From: Echinometra lucunter
Taxonomy: Eukaryota; Echinodermata; Echinoidea; Camarodonta; Echinometridae
DNA length: 64,000 nt
Assembly: GCA_029962745.1 (NCBI GenBank)
Contig: CM057161.1
Location: 4,715,400 to 4,779,399, forward strand
Direction of reading: 5' to 3'
The position numbers were made by a program, and so were the translations under genes. Below, in pieces: positions 36,881 through 48,668 of the stretch. Below the pieces are notes generated by a model. That model saw only the letters and a list, made by a program, of their open reading frames with translations, ran no database searches and was not told where the DNA came from. Within the stretch, counting starts at the first letter, position 1. Each line of letters begins with the position of its first letter.

Positions 36881-37139
36881 TTTTCTCCTTTTGTTTTTCT
36901 CTTCTGACCTTCGTTCCCCCTCTCTCTCCAATTCTTTCTTCTTGCTTTTAATATTTTATTGCCTGTCTCAAATTATTTATGGAACATAACCACAACAAGC
37001 CCTGCTTCACTTTAGGCCCCACCACAATATTATGTTATGAATTATCGGATTATTTCTTGTATTTGCTTTTCATCATGTATTTGTATATTGATTTATTTCT
37101 GTGGAAAAAAAATAAAGATTGACTTAAATCGAATGTGAT

Positions 37140-39516
37140 AACGTCCTCTTGCTCTCGATAACTGATATGTCTTTTCTCTATTATTTTGTTCATGATATCT
37201 GCTCAGAGCCAGAAGGTCATTGTTCTATCAAAGGATATGGTTATGCTATTATGCCTTTCTGGCTTTCATGAGACCACATATTTTCTCTGAGCACTGACAG
37301 CCAGATGGAAATGGGCCCCTTGTTAATACCCTACTACATGTAGTGTAAGCTATTGAAAGGTTAAAGCCTAGATGTTTTTCTATAAACATTATTGATAATA
37401 TATGCTGAGATGCTAAAGGACATTGTCTTCATGTTATAGGACATGCGATGATACCTTTTAAGCTCTCTAAATGGGACTTTTGTCTTTCTTTGGAGTCTGA
37501 AACTGTTGTCACTTCCTGCTGTGATCGACCACAGCAATGTCTTCATGTTATAGGACATGAGATAATGCCCTTTTAGCTTTCAAAAGAGGACCCTTTTTTT
37601 TCCTCTGAACATTGTTGTTAATATCTGCTGAGATCCAAAAGGATATTGCCTTCATGTTATAGGACGAGATAATGCCCTTTTAGCTCTCAAAATGGGACCT
37701 TTGTTTTTCTCTGCACATTGTGGATAATATCTGCTGAGATGTTAAAGGACATTGTCTTCATGTCAGGACATGAGATAGTGCCCTTTTAGCTCTCAAAATG
37801 GGACCCTTTTTTCTCTAAACAATATCCTTAAAGGACATTGTCTTCATGTCAGGACATGAGATAGTGCCCTTTTAGCTCTCAAGATGGGACTCTTGTTCTT
37901 CTCTGTACATTCTTGTTAATATCTGCTGAGATCCTAAGGGACATTGTCTTTATGTTTCATACATGAGATAATACCCTTTTAGCTCTCAAAATTGAACTTT
38001 TGTTCTTCTCTGAAGTTTCTGAACATTAATTGTTGTTAATATCCGTTGTGATCCAAAAGAACAATATCTTCATGTTATAGGACATGAGATAATGCCCTTG
38101 GCTTTTAGCTCTCAAAATTGGACCTTTGCTATTCTCTGGACATTCTGGATAATATCTTATATTTTCAAGGACATTGTCTTCATGTCAGGACATGAGATAA
38201 TGCCCTTTTAGCTCTCAAAATGGGACCCTTTTTTTCTCTAAACAATATCCTAATAAAGGACATTATCTTCATGTCAGAGGACATGAGATAATGCCCTTTT
38301 AGCTGTCAAAAATGGGACCTTTTTTCTCTAAGCATTGTTAATATCTGCTCAGATCCATAAGGACAGGAGATAATGAATGCCCTTTAGCTCTCATTTTTTT
38401 TTTTAGAAACATCGTTGTAATTGTCTCTTCAGATCCAAACGAACATGAGATAATGCCCTTTTAGCTCTCAAGAAAGGTGTTCTGTAGTTTTTTTTTTCCT
38501 CTAAACACTGTTGTAAATATCTGTATATAGATATATAGATAGTGTCCTTTTAGCTCTTAAAAATAGATAGTTATTTTTTCTCTACTGTAAGCAAAGTTGT
38601 TATCTGCTCAGATTCAGAAGGACACTGTCTTCATGTAATATAGGATAAGAGATATTGGCCTCTTAACCCATTCGTGACAGAGGTCCACATTTTGTGGTTT
38701 GGCCTAATATCTTTTGATGCAAAGCCCTGAAAATCATACCAAATACATGAGCAGAAAGAGCAAAAAATTCTTCACAAACTGTGCCCATTATGGTTGCGTC
38801 AATATCTGTTGTTTGATGCTGAAAATTTTTTAAAGGAAAATAAGCATTAAAATCCTTAAATTGGCAATGTGATAGAAGGTTTGAAATCACAATTTTCCCC
38901 TGCAAATTGGCAACTTTTTGACTTCTCATCATAATTTGTCAATTTATATTCATTTCAGATAGATGACATTTTATAAGAAAAATGTAGCAATACAATAAAA
39001 ATGTTGGTGTTACTAATTTGAAGAATAAGAGCTGATCAAATTAGGCTTTAAATAATTCCTGTCACGAATAGGTTTAAAAAAAGTGCTCTGGACATTCTGG
39101 ATAATATCTTATATTTTCAAGGACATTGTCTTCATGTCAGGACATGAGATAGTGCCCTTTTAGCTCTCAAAATGGGACCCTTTTTTTCTCTAAACAATAT
39201 CCTAATAAAGGACATTATCTTCATGTCAGAGGACATGAGATAATGCCCTTTTAGCTGTCAAAAATGGGACCTTTTTTCTCTAAGCATTGTTAATATCTGC
39301 TCAGATCCATAAGGACAGGAGATAATGAATGCCCTTTAGCTCTCATTTTTTTTTTTAGAAACATCGTTGTAATTGTCTCTTCAGATCCAAACGAACATGA
39401 GATAATGCCCTTTTAGCTCTCAAGAAAGGTGTTCTGTAGTTTTTTTTTTCCTCTAAACACTGTTGTAAATATCTGTATATAGATATATAGATAGTGTCCT
39501 TTTAGCTCTTAAAAAT
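37140..39516. repeat. Degenerate tandem array, ~105-bp unit
   Basis: The unit contains GGACATTGTCTTCATGT, GGACATGAGATAATGCCCTT, TTAGCTCTCAAAATGGGACC and a TTTTTTCTCT-GAACATTGTTGTTAATATCTGCTGAGATCC segment. Landmarks recur near 37456, 37570, 37677, 37783, 37869, 37977, 38107, 38207, 38297, 38389, 38459 and 38547, then again in the second block 39090-39516. A piggyBac-like MITE (38667-39073) separates the blocks. Confidence 0.85.
38667..39073. mobile_element. piggyBac-like MITE, copy 3
   Basis: Same family as 498-904. The left TTAA is at 38663-38666. The right end is mutated to GAATAGG followed by TTTAA. It sits inside the 105-bp array and took part in the local duplication described for 39090-39649. 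Confidence 0.85.
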
Positions 39517-39649
39517 AGATAGATGACATTTTATAAGAAAAATGTAGCAATACAATAAAAATGTTGGTGTTGCTAATTTGAAGAATAAAAGCTGATCAAA
39601 TTAGGCTTTAAATAATTCCTGTCACGAATAGGTTTAAAAAAAGTGCTCT
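39090..39649. repeat. Secondary tandem duplication carrying an internal deletion
   Basis: 39090-39522 repeats 38138-38570 at a constant offset of 952. 39521-39649 then repeats 38961-39089 at an offset of 560. The switch happens at the shared word ATAGATAG, so this copy lacks 392 bp, including most of the MITE. Confidence 0.9.
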
Positions 39650-39905
39650 ATTTTTCTCTGAGAACTATTGTTTTAGCCCAGGATGGGCTAGTGATGGAAC
39701 AGGATATTGAAGTGAATGGTATTTCCCCATTCAGGAAACAGAATGAAGATAACAAGTTCAATTCTTGTTTACCTTGTTTCCATCAATTGATACAGGGAAT
39801 GAGAAACAACAGTTACATATACTTTGGAATCCCATGGTTGATAATACAATTACCCAGTTCTGGCTAAAACTACACTTGAAGTGCAAATAATGTGACTGAT
39901 ATCTA

Positions 39906-40096
39906 ATACAGGGGGAAAAAAATACACAGGGGCTCGGGGCAAATTCGCCCCCGGAACGCCAAAAAGAGCCCAGGAAAACTAAAAAAGAGCCCCTGTAATT
40001 CTCATAGGGTCCAATGTAAACTGTAATACAATGTAGAAAATTCGGGCAGTGGGATCAAAAGTAGCCCCGGAAAAAATTTTATTAATTTTCCCTGTA
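39906..40096. mobile_element. Possible small MITE with ATACAGGGGGAAAA ends
   Basis: The left ATACAGGGGGAAAAA and the right TTTTCCCTGTAT pair over ~13 bp. The interior is rich in GAGCCCC/GCCCCGG words. No clear target duplication. Confidence 0.4.
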
Positions 40097-40099
40097 TCT

Positions 40100-41270
40100 G
40101 AAGTAGCAATTAACGTACATGTACATATCAATTCTTTTAAAATTTGCTTTTGAAACTGCAACCAGTGCCTACATGAACTTTGACAGTCTAAAAAAAAGGA
40201 AGGAAAAGTACTTGTCAAGCCATTGAGAATTCAAATTCTGTAAATAACTTCTGTGAATTTCATCAGAAATTACAATAGCCTTTACTTATTCCACATGAAA
40301 AAAACTGTGAGTCTTGAGAAATGGAAAGACTGTTGATTCAATCTATGGTGCAATAGCCTAAATTATCAAAAGTGATAGAAAAACTGCAAGCCTTTGGGCA
40401 TGCCAAGATTAGTAAGTTGATCTACTTTCTAAAAAAGGTGAACAACAGAGTCTAGACTCAAAGTTCAAATAAGGAGAGGATGACTAATTTGGTCATTCCC
40501 CCGAGGAACAAAGGGACTTCTTCCAAAAAACCACTGGTAATCAGCCCCTCCCTCACAGTGGGAGAGTGACTCGTGTTTCAGGAATGCCCGCCATCTCGAA
40601 GAGAGTAGACGTAGGCTGATCATGCTGATCAACATCTTCAAATTCATGGTCAACAAGTAGCATATATGCATGTACAGTATGCTACAATTATTGTGTCTTG
40701 TCACACACAGAGTCACATTCATAATGAAGGGGGTTGTCCGCTGCTAAGTAGATATGTGTGACTCACGCCTGTTATTAGTCACATTTCTTTGTGTTGTGGG
40801 AAAAAAAAATGCAGGAGCCCATTGTTGACGACTGCACAGATGCATGGAAATCACAGGGCCTAAATGTTCACTACTAATGTGTCATTAACCCACAGTGTAA
40901 ATAACTGCGTGCAACTGACAATGGGACTTCATCCAAAATTGTTCACGTTCAGTCAAGCATAAAATGTGTCATTATGAGGTAATGCTGAATTGGTGATGAA
41001 TAAGTCTTTCTTAAAAATGGCATTATTAATCTTCCCCTTAACAGCCTGATAATTGTCAATTTGTCATATTTTTATTACAATATAAAAGTCTCCCTACCAT
41101 ACAGTTATTCTTGTCCCGAAGATAAGAACTACACATTACATCATCATGTAAGTTTATTAAAATCTTAACCTGTTGGACATGAACAGATTTTGGTAAATTG
41201 TAAAAAGAGATTCCAGAGATTTACCAAAAATATCTCTGCAGGCATACATGCATAGTATCTAACTGGTTTA
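40100..41270. other. Intron 1 sequence, no feature identified
   Basis: Ordinary AT-rich sequence without paired ends, tandem structure or coding similarity. Confidence 0.45.
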
Positions 41271-41273
41271 ACA

Positions 41274-41464
41274 CTTTTATTATCATTATTATCATTATCA
41301 TTGTCATTATCATTATCATTATCATTATCATTATCATTATCATTATCATTATCATTATCAATATTATTATTATTATTATTATCATTATCATTGTCATTAT
41401 CATTATCATTATCAATATTATTATTATTATCATTATTATCATTATTATTATCATTATTATTATC

Positions 41465-41496
<32 letters not shown>

Positions 41497-41589
41497 TATT
41501 ATCACTATTAATTATTTTTATCATTATTAATTATTATTATCATTATTATTATTATCATTATCATTATTATTATTATTATCATTATTATT

Positions 41590-41623
<34 letters not shown>

Positions 41624-41626
41624 CTT
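41274..41626. repeat. (ATTATC)n/(ATT)n compound microsatellite
   Basis: About 350 bp of ATTATC and ATT units. Asn/Asp or Ile/Met frames over it are composition artefacts. Confidence 0.97.
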
Positions 41627-42048
41627 ATGTATGCTGTAGTAAGAACTTTAACAGCACTTTAATACACAAAGTTATATAAAAGAAGCTTTCTGAACTATGA
41701 CCAACAAACACTTTGCAGAATACTCAACTCATGTAGGCCAACTCAGTTTATCCTGACTCCTCCGTTTCCTACACCTTACAATAAACAAACAACATGATAT
41801 TGTACTAATCCACAAAACCACCAGTCATTTCAATGATACTCCTACACTTTACAGGAAAGTCTATTGCCCATAGCAACATCTCCTTTGAGTAAACAACAAC
41901 CATGATTATGGTCATGTGCAGTGAAGACCTGCATTAGAATTCCTGAGGTTCTATTTAAAGAACAAATTATGTGCACTCAAGCTATTTTTCATGATTCATG
42001 CAATAACCGAAATCTGTGTGAGCATGAATTTACATTCATTTTCATTTA

Positions 42049-42052
<4 letters not shown>

Positions 42053-42123
<71 letters not shown>

Positions 42124-42257
42124 AGCTTACTGTCTCTATTTTTTGCTCCTTCCCCAGACTCCTTCCTTCTTTGAGCTCCCTCACTCTTGTTTTTTTCTCA
42201 AAGTCTCCCCTATTCCATCCATGTCTACCAACTCCCCATCCCCCCCCCCCCCCCGGT

Positions 42258-42296
<39 letters not shown>

Positions 42297-42396
42297 TTGC
42301 CTCTATTACTACCCCCTGCCTATCTCCTCTATTCTATCATTATCTCCTCCTGCCCGGCCTCCTCCTCTCATCCCTACTACCCCCCCCCCCCCCCCA
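42053..42396. repeat. (CT)n and poly-C cluster
   Basis: (CT)n at 42053-42122, a C run at 42240-42254, (CT)n at 42259-42292 and a C run at 42380-42395 in a pyrimidine-rich stretch. Confidence 0.95.
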
Positions 42397-43370
42397 TGAC
42401 GGAATCTCTTCTGAATAACGTACAAGGTATTGTCTAGCATGAACCCTTTCAGCTTATCGAGCTTCACTATACAGGTTTGAGGAAGTACAATGTAATTTTG
42501 TACACAACAACAGCCGAGATGTTTACATTCACAATCTGAATGATCCCTCTACTTTTCTAGGCAATGAAGGCCTTTAGCTTTACAACAATGCAATCTCAAT
42601 CCAATCAACCCTGAATGTAGCACCCACAGCCATAGCAGTGCAATTATCTACCTTTCGATAACTTGTGATAGCCCAGGATTGAGAACCAATGGAAATGCAC
42701 GTTCAGGAGAATGACACAGATTCGAGGGGTTACAATTCTAACTACGCACAGCTGCTGCGACTAGCAAACATTATCACTGATCAATTTGTTTAATGCCTAT
42801 TAATGACATTGATTGACTGTAGCTGCAACCCACCCAAACCACATGGATTACATCCTCTGCAGAGAGCTAAACATTAGGGTACGGTACGGTAATCCATATC
42901 CTTTCACAGAGAGGTGACTCCCTTCCCTCACTCTCAAAAACCCTCAAAAGATAATACCTAACTTTAATATTGAGCAAAGGAAAGACAACTTCAGCAACAA
43001 AGAAAAGGCCACTTTAAAGGTGAATATAAACAATTAAAGGATGTTGGCCAGACCTACCTTCATAAGTGAAAATGCTTCTGGTGTGTGTACATCATGAACT
43101 TCTAAATACCCTCAATTCAGTTCAGCTAATCTTAGTTTATTCCTCCTAGCTACATGTAAACACATTGTGAGTTTTGCCACATACATATCTGCAGGAAGTT
43201 TAACAGGAGGGCATTAGCTCAGAGTACATTATGTTTACTTATATCTAACTCCATTGTGGCTTTCAGCAGACAAATCTCAGAAAAAATGGTGGAAACTGGT
43301 GGAAAGGTAGTTTAAATGTTTATAGGTGGTTTAAATGTGGGTAAACATATTTTAAAATCATGTGTCTTGT

Positions 43371-43570
43371 CCCACTAGGGATATATTTCACAGGATTGCA
43401 TTATATACTCACTGTGTATTAATTGTATATTGCTGTACTTTTTATTCATTATTTTTTCTTAATCTTTTTATATTGATTTATGCTTTATCTTGTTTGATTC
43501 ATGTTCACGCTGATCTCATTTAATTGTTTGTAAATATCATGATTCAATTTGATTGAATAAAACACAGAAT
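43371..43570 (+). mobile_element. Retroposed 3' end with perfect 17-bp target duplication
   Basis: AAAATCATGTGTCTTGT occurs exactly at 43354-43370 and 43571-43587. The 200 bp between are AT-rich 3'-UTR-like sequence ending in GATTGAATAAAACACAG. The long direct repeat and polyadenylation-like end fit target-primed insertion of a 5'-truncated non-LTR element. Confidence 0.8.
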
Positions 43571-43943
43571 AAAATCATGTGTCTTGTTTGAGCTTATCTT
43601 CAAAATCCCTCATCTTAAATGTGGTAGGAAGTGAAAAAATATCTTTCTTGCAGTTAAGGTTTTATTCATTTTAAGCATTTCTCTCTTGCTTTTGAAGTGA
43701 TCTTTAACCCTATTAACAAACACAGACAGTTGTCTGGTTTAGTTACAAACAAGTCACACAATGTCACAAATAACAACTGTACAAAACAGAATTCAGGATA
43801 TCTACGTTATCTCTGTACTGAATCTGGCCAGTGGGTAGTGCCTAGAGAAAGACAAATGTAAACAGCCTAACCTCATTACAACATTAGATCAAATTGGTTT
43901 GCAGATTGCATTACAGGTCGGAATTTTCAGACCACAATGTCAA

Positions 43944-44215
43944 GGGGGGGGGGGGGGGGGAGAGTGGTTCTCAGATTTGGTTTGGACAGGGGTGGCAGCT
44001 GAAGCCTCCATACCTGTATCCATTTTTAAGGGTCCTTTTGGAAGAAAAGGGTACCCATTATTACGGATTTCCATTCAAAAACTGACCCATTTTAGGTCAC
44101 GATCTAAAAGTGGGGGCATGTTTAGGGATTTCTCGCAAAAAAGCGACCCATTAGAATGGAACTTCCCAGTACAATGTAGGTGAGTACCCCACCCCCCCCC
44201 CCCCCCCCACCCCCA
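43944..44215. repeat. G-run-headed repeat, copy 2
   Basis: Bounded by a 17-base G run (43944-43960) and a 17-base C run (44192-44208). The interior words aaaagtgggggcatgtttaggg and cgacccatta are the reverse complement of 16260-16350. Confidence 0.6.
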
Positions 44216-45180
44216 AGTAGAACTTAGGCCTAAAAAGAATTTGAATTGAGTTCATGAACTTTCCTACCCATAGCAAGCCTGTACTATTATTGCTATTATT
44301 ATAGTAGTACTATATTGCTTAGTTTTAACATAACTTTGATAGAAATCTGTTTGCTATGTAAATTAATACTAAACAATGAATAGGTGTGGGAATCATAAAC
44401 AGAAAAAAATAACTTTTCATTCAGCACTGATCACTTACATATTCTTTTATTTTGGTTTTATCCTCATCATCATTCTTAGTGCTCAATTGTGTTTGCTTAT
44501 AAATACATTACATGTAGATCTATGGCATGAAATTGAAACTACAAGAAAATTTACATCTAAAGTAAAAGATATAGAGTGCAAAACATGAAAAACATTACAA
44601 CTACAAGGGAGCAGTTGAAAACAAAACTGTACAAGATGAAGTCATGGGAAATTTCTTCATAATTTATTAGACCAAAGAACCAAAAATGAAAATATCTTGG
44701 CATCCTTTAAAAAAAATAAAACTCCCCCCCCCCCCCCCATCCCTAGCCTAGTAAACCCTAATCCTTACCCCAAGTACTAACTTCAATTTCTTGGTAAATT
44801 GCTAAATCACTTGATCATGTTGATCTCTTCACTGTGCTCTCTTTTAATAAAATAAACAATCACTTTATCTTCAATATTCACCTGCTGATGGACAGACAGA
44901 TTCTACAGTAAATGTATGCAGCATTCTGTTGCTGATCTACTTCTACTTCTACTTCTACTTCTACTTCCATGCTTCTTCTCATCAAAGCCTGTTCAGCAAC
45001 TGGATGAGGGTTTGTGGTGTGGTGCTTCCAACAATGGAAGGAGAACAAGAAGAAGAACATGGGGGGGGGGGGGGGGTCAAGCCCATTTTGGCTGAGAGAG
45101 GACATGTAAATTATTACAATGTGGATTTGGTACTTAAATGAAACTTTGATCATCTTTAAGTTTGGCATTGCAATTGAAAA
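44216..45180. other. Intron 1 sequence next to exon 1
   Basis: A C run at 44724-44738, (CTTCTA)n at 44938-44968 and a G run at 45061-45076. No other feature. Confidence 0.55.
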
Positions 45181-45188
45181 ATGCTTAC

Positions 45189-45608
45189 CACTTGATCATG
45201 CGGATCATTGCAGGCACGGAAAACAAAACATCTGAAGTTAGAATTGGAGTCAGGTCTCCACAGGTATCCAAAACATTTCTTATCACGCCCTCTTGAAAAT
45301 CTTGAAATGTTGTGCAGACGATGCTCAAAGAGAATGGATCCTTTCCTCTCGGAAATACCAAGGGCACCTTTGGAAGAAATCTGAAGGATGATTGCATGGC
45401 CAAGTCGACCGTTCCTCTGTTTCTCGTCGATCAACCACGGTAGCATTGGTTGGGTGATTCTGCGATCAAGGACCACATTCCCAAAATACATAAGATTGTA
45501 AACGATAGGCTGCAATATGATGCGTTCCTTAGAACCAGAATTAGCCCTGTGTCTTGGTACAGATGGAACAGAAAGAGAGTTGGATGCAGACTGTCCAACG
45601 TTTTCCAT
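45189..45608 (-). CDS. TBC1D4/TBC1D1-like RabGAP, first coding exon (N-terminal half of PTB domain 1)
   Basis: Encodes the first 140 residues of a Rab GTPase-activating protein of the AS160 family, which in vertebrates controls insulin- and AMPK-responsive vesicle traffic by inactivating Rabs. The ATG at 45608 opens a short Ser-rich leader, then a PTB fold. Visible family signatures are the LDRR-TQPMLPW block (about residues 48-56), an FEHR-HNISRF block near residues 93-103, and a CFVFRA strand near the end. These match the first PTB/PID domain of TBC1D1/TBC1D4. The exon stops after DPHDQV at a good donor (gtaagc, 45183-45188) in phase 0, and exon 2 at 20651 continues the helix as VNDVVTSIRES. 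The reading frame stays open upstream of the ATG to 45689, but no upstream ATG is present in that extension, so the 45608 start is preferred. Whether it is TBC1D1, TBC1D4 or a pre-duplication single gene cannot be decided here. Confidence 0.9.
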
Positions 45609-45689
45609 GATGCTCGCACTCCTCGCAGCTGCAGCACTATACGTACAGCGAAGGCTCGCTAAAGCTAAGCCGAAGTCCTGGCGGTACAA

Positions 45690-46090
45690 TCTCTTAAACT
45701 TTCGTTCAGACTAGATGTACAAACTACAGTTGTAAATCGTCTTCATAGCAAGAAAAGGGTAGACCGTAAATTTGTTGTTTACTACAGAACTCATCATTAA
45801 AATGAGTACGGTACGGTAGATCTAGTCTATCCATTCACATGACATGGCACGAGCTTGGAAATTTAAACTGCAATACAGTGATTATTTGTGGTTGATCAGA
45901 CTTCACTGTACTCTCAAGATCTGCCGAATTGCTATATAATGCGCGCAATGTACTACGGTATCTGCGTACGATTTGTTTGAATTTGAGCAAGCTAGCTCTC
46001 GCTAGATAGATAGAAGCGCCGCCACAGAAATAGGCGCCGCGGCGTATATGGTAGCAGCATGGGCGGCATGCGCATGCAGAGAGCAGTCAT
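45690..46090 (-). promoter_or_regulatory. Presumed promoter and 5' UTR region of the TBC1D-like gene
   Basis: This 400-base stretch immediately upstream of the first coding exon is the most CpG-rich host-like interval nearby. On the minus strand it holds a GC block (about 46015-46075, including gcggcgcc and a palindromic gcatgcgcatgc resembling an NRF1 site) and a TATA-like attatatagc near 45930-45942. No transposon signature is visible in it. The start site and exon structure of the 5' UTR are not defined by sequence alone. Confidence 0.35.
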
Positions 46091-46519
46091 TTTCTATGAA
46101 AGGCTAATTGTAAGTGGTCAAGAATAACTCCTAGAAATATAAATACATGTATATTATGGTCAAAATTTTAATAACCAGTACGAGATTGATCGTTCAACAA
46201 CAATGAAAAATTTGCATTTGATTTCTGGAAGATAAATCTTAATTTTTTTTTAAATGTTTTTTTTTTTAATACTTCATATGGATGAATTGAATTTTGACTG
46301 TGATGTCGGGGCAGTTCGCTTTCCATACCCTGTCGAAGCGCGCGCAGAAAGACTAAAATGATAGAGATATCTCTTATTATAGGCCACTTTCCATATAGAG
46401 TGAGCTGTGGCTAAAATCCAAACTTCATGATTTTTACCATTTTATAGGTTTTCTTTTTCTTCTTCGTTTTCTTTTTCATTATTTTTATGGCCAAAATTGT
46501 GGGGGCTGCAGCCCCCAGA

Positions 46520-46868
46520 AAAGATAGAAAAGAAATGAGAAGAGAAGAGAAGAGAAGAGAAGAGAAGAGAAGAAAAGAAAAGACAAGAAAAGAGTAGAAA
46601 AGAGAAGAGAAGAGAGAGGAGAAGAGAAGAAAAGAAAAGAAAAGAAATGATAAAAAAGAAAAGAAGGAAAGAGAAAGGAAAGAAAAAGTAAGAAATCTGG
46701 AAGCACTCACTCGCTTCACTCGCTCGCATTCTCTTCGCTTCCTTCTTTACTCTTCTCTTCTCTCTTCTCTTCTCTTCTCTTCTCTTCTCTTCTCTTCTCT
46801 TTTCTTCTCTTCTCTTCTCTTCTCTTCTCTCTCTTCTCCTCTCTTCTCTTCTCTACTTTTTTCTTGTC
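46520..46868. repeat. (GAGAA)n / (TTCTC)n inverted purine-pyrimidine pair
   Basis: 46520-46690 is a purine (GAAAA/GAGAA) array. 46738-46868 is a pyrimidine (TTCTC) array complementary to it. They are separated by a ~45-bp spacer with CTCGCTTCACTCGCTCGC words. The pair can form a >100-bp hairpin. Confidence 0.9.
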
Positions 46869-46890
46869 TGATACCAGTTATATTCAAAAT

Positions 46891-47442
46891 CATTGGCGTA
46901 AATCCCGGGGGATGGGGGGATATATCCCCCCCCCACACTTTTTGGAGAGGGGGGATGGCGTGTACAAATATCCCCCCCCCCACACTTTTTAAGAAAGAAA
47001 ATATATTTTAATTAATCCGTTAGTAAAATCTTTGAATATCTGTCATAAGCAACAATCATATTTTAGAATTTCTATTTGAAAATGCGATTGAAAACAAAAA
47101 AAGTGGTTATTTTTGGCTTGCTCGCTCGTCATTATTTTAGAATTTCTATTCGAAAATGCGATTAAAAATGAGAAAAGTGGTTATTTTTGGCTTGCTCGCT
47201 TTGCTCGCTCATATTTTAGAATTTCTGTTAAAAAATGCGATTAAAAACTAGAAAAAATTGTTATTTTTGGCTCACTCGCTTCGCTCGCTTGCAAAATAAA
47301 TATAAAAATGTGTGTAAGGGGGTCTGTGGGGGGTCCGTGAGAGTGTGTGCTTATACCTAAGTGTGAGATCGACAGAAAAAAAATCGTCAAAAAAGTCAAT
47401 CATCCCCCCCCCCCCACTCCTCAGAGTGGATTTACGCCGGTG
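46891..47442. mobile_element. hAT-like MITE with 8-bp target duplication
   Basis: Perfect 8-bp duplication TTCAAAAT at 46883-46890 and 47443-47450. Ends CATTGGCGTAAATCC and (reverse complement) CACCGGCGTAAATCC. Inside are three ~75-80-bp tandem units starting TATTTTAGAATTTCT (47059, 47133, 47212), each ending in TTGCTCGCT-type words. Confidence 0.88.
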
Positions 47443-47665
47443 TTCAAAATTAATATTCTTATGAACCCCTGATGAAAGGAAATTGGTTTACATCTTGTGT
47501 CTCTATACTATTTTTGCTCATCTTAGAATGGTAGCATAAAATATTAGCGCAAGGAATCAAGCGGCAAGTTGACTTAAAACAGATGAATTTTCAGGAGCAC
47601 GCGGTCTAATCCTATCATACCCAATGTGAGAACGAAAGATGCCAGTAAAGATTACTTAAACTATA

Positions 47666-47868
47666 CACTCAAAAAAAAAAATGAATTGGTCAAAATAACC
47701 AATACTTTGGTTAATATGTGTCCGACCAAAAATATTGGTAAAAGTTTGACAAATACGATGGTCAATATTACCAAATTAGTGGTTAAAATGCACCAAAATT
47801 TTGACAAATTTTTCCGTCGGACATAATTCACCAAGACATAGGTTATTTTGACAAAATCCTTTTTAGTG
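47666..47868. mobile_element. MITE with CACTCAAAAA ends
   Basis: The left CACTCAAAAA-then-GGTCAAAATAACC and the right GGTTATTTTGACAAAATCCTTTTTAGTG pair. The interior is made of ACCAAA / TTTGGT words. TA occurs on the left. Confidence 0.75.
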
Positions 47869-48668
47869 AGTAACATTACTCCAAAACCCGGTCCTCTGTA
47901 TGCACCCCCCCCCCGGTTTTTGTTTTTGTTTATTTGTTTTGTTTTTGTTTGTGTGCGTGTGTGTGTGTGTGTGTGACTCAATTATTGTAAATCTGTTTTT
48001 TTAAGTTCTTAGTTGTTATAACTGTTTTTTCTTAAAAAACAAAAGAATATTGATAAGTTTGTAGTATACCGTGTTGCTGGGTGTCCTGTGCGTGCATGCG
48101 CTCTATAAATCTGCACTGTTATTATTAAATCATTGCTAATTATTTAAATTTTTCCATGAGTAACAATGGAGCCACCTACACACGAGTACTGACTATAACA
48201 GGTTTAGCTGGACACACTAAGTGCCTGCCCAACAATGCAGCGTGAGCCGTATACACCGTTCGATGCTTCATAAATTTAGATGTATCTGGCTCAAAAGAAC
48301 GCCCTCTGATGAAAGGAAGCAATTACAATTTCCAAGCAGCGATGTGAAAGAGAACAATTATAGAATGTGTCCCATAAAAAGAGATATAAGGTGAGTAAGC
48401 ATGGTAAAAGAAACAGATAATGAGAGGAACAAAGAGAAAAAATAAAAGGGGGTGAGAGGCAGAAAATAAGACAAAGAAAGAGGGAAAAAATACACATGGG
48501 GAAGAATTAGCGGAAGAAAGATATAAATCAATTTTGTGACTGCATGGAGACCAAGTAGATTTTGTTTGTTTTTTCTTGCATATATACACTTTGCTCTTTT
48601 GTGAACAAAGTGTGGGCCTAGACTTACAATACAAAGTAGTCAAGTTGTTGAATATCATGTACCCTCTT

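Noticed and set aside
37140..39516. CRISPR-like regular spacing
   Set aside because: Eukaryotic context. The units are diverged along their whole length, with no constant repeat separated by unique spacers.
41165..41639. Asn/Asp-rich and Ser/Leu-rich frames
   Set aside because: Translation of the ATTATC microsatellite.
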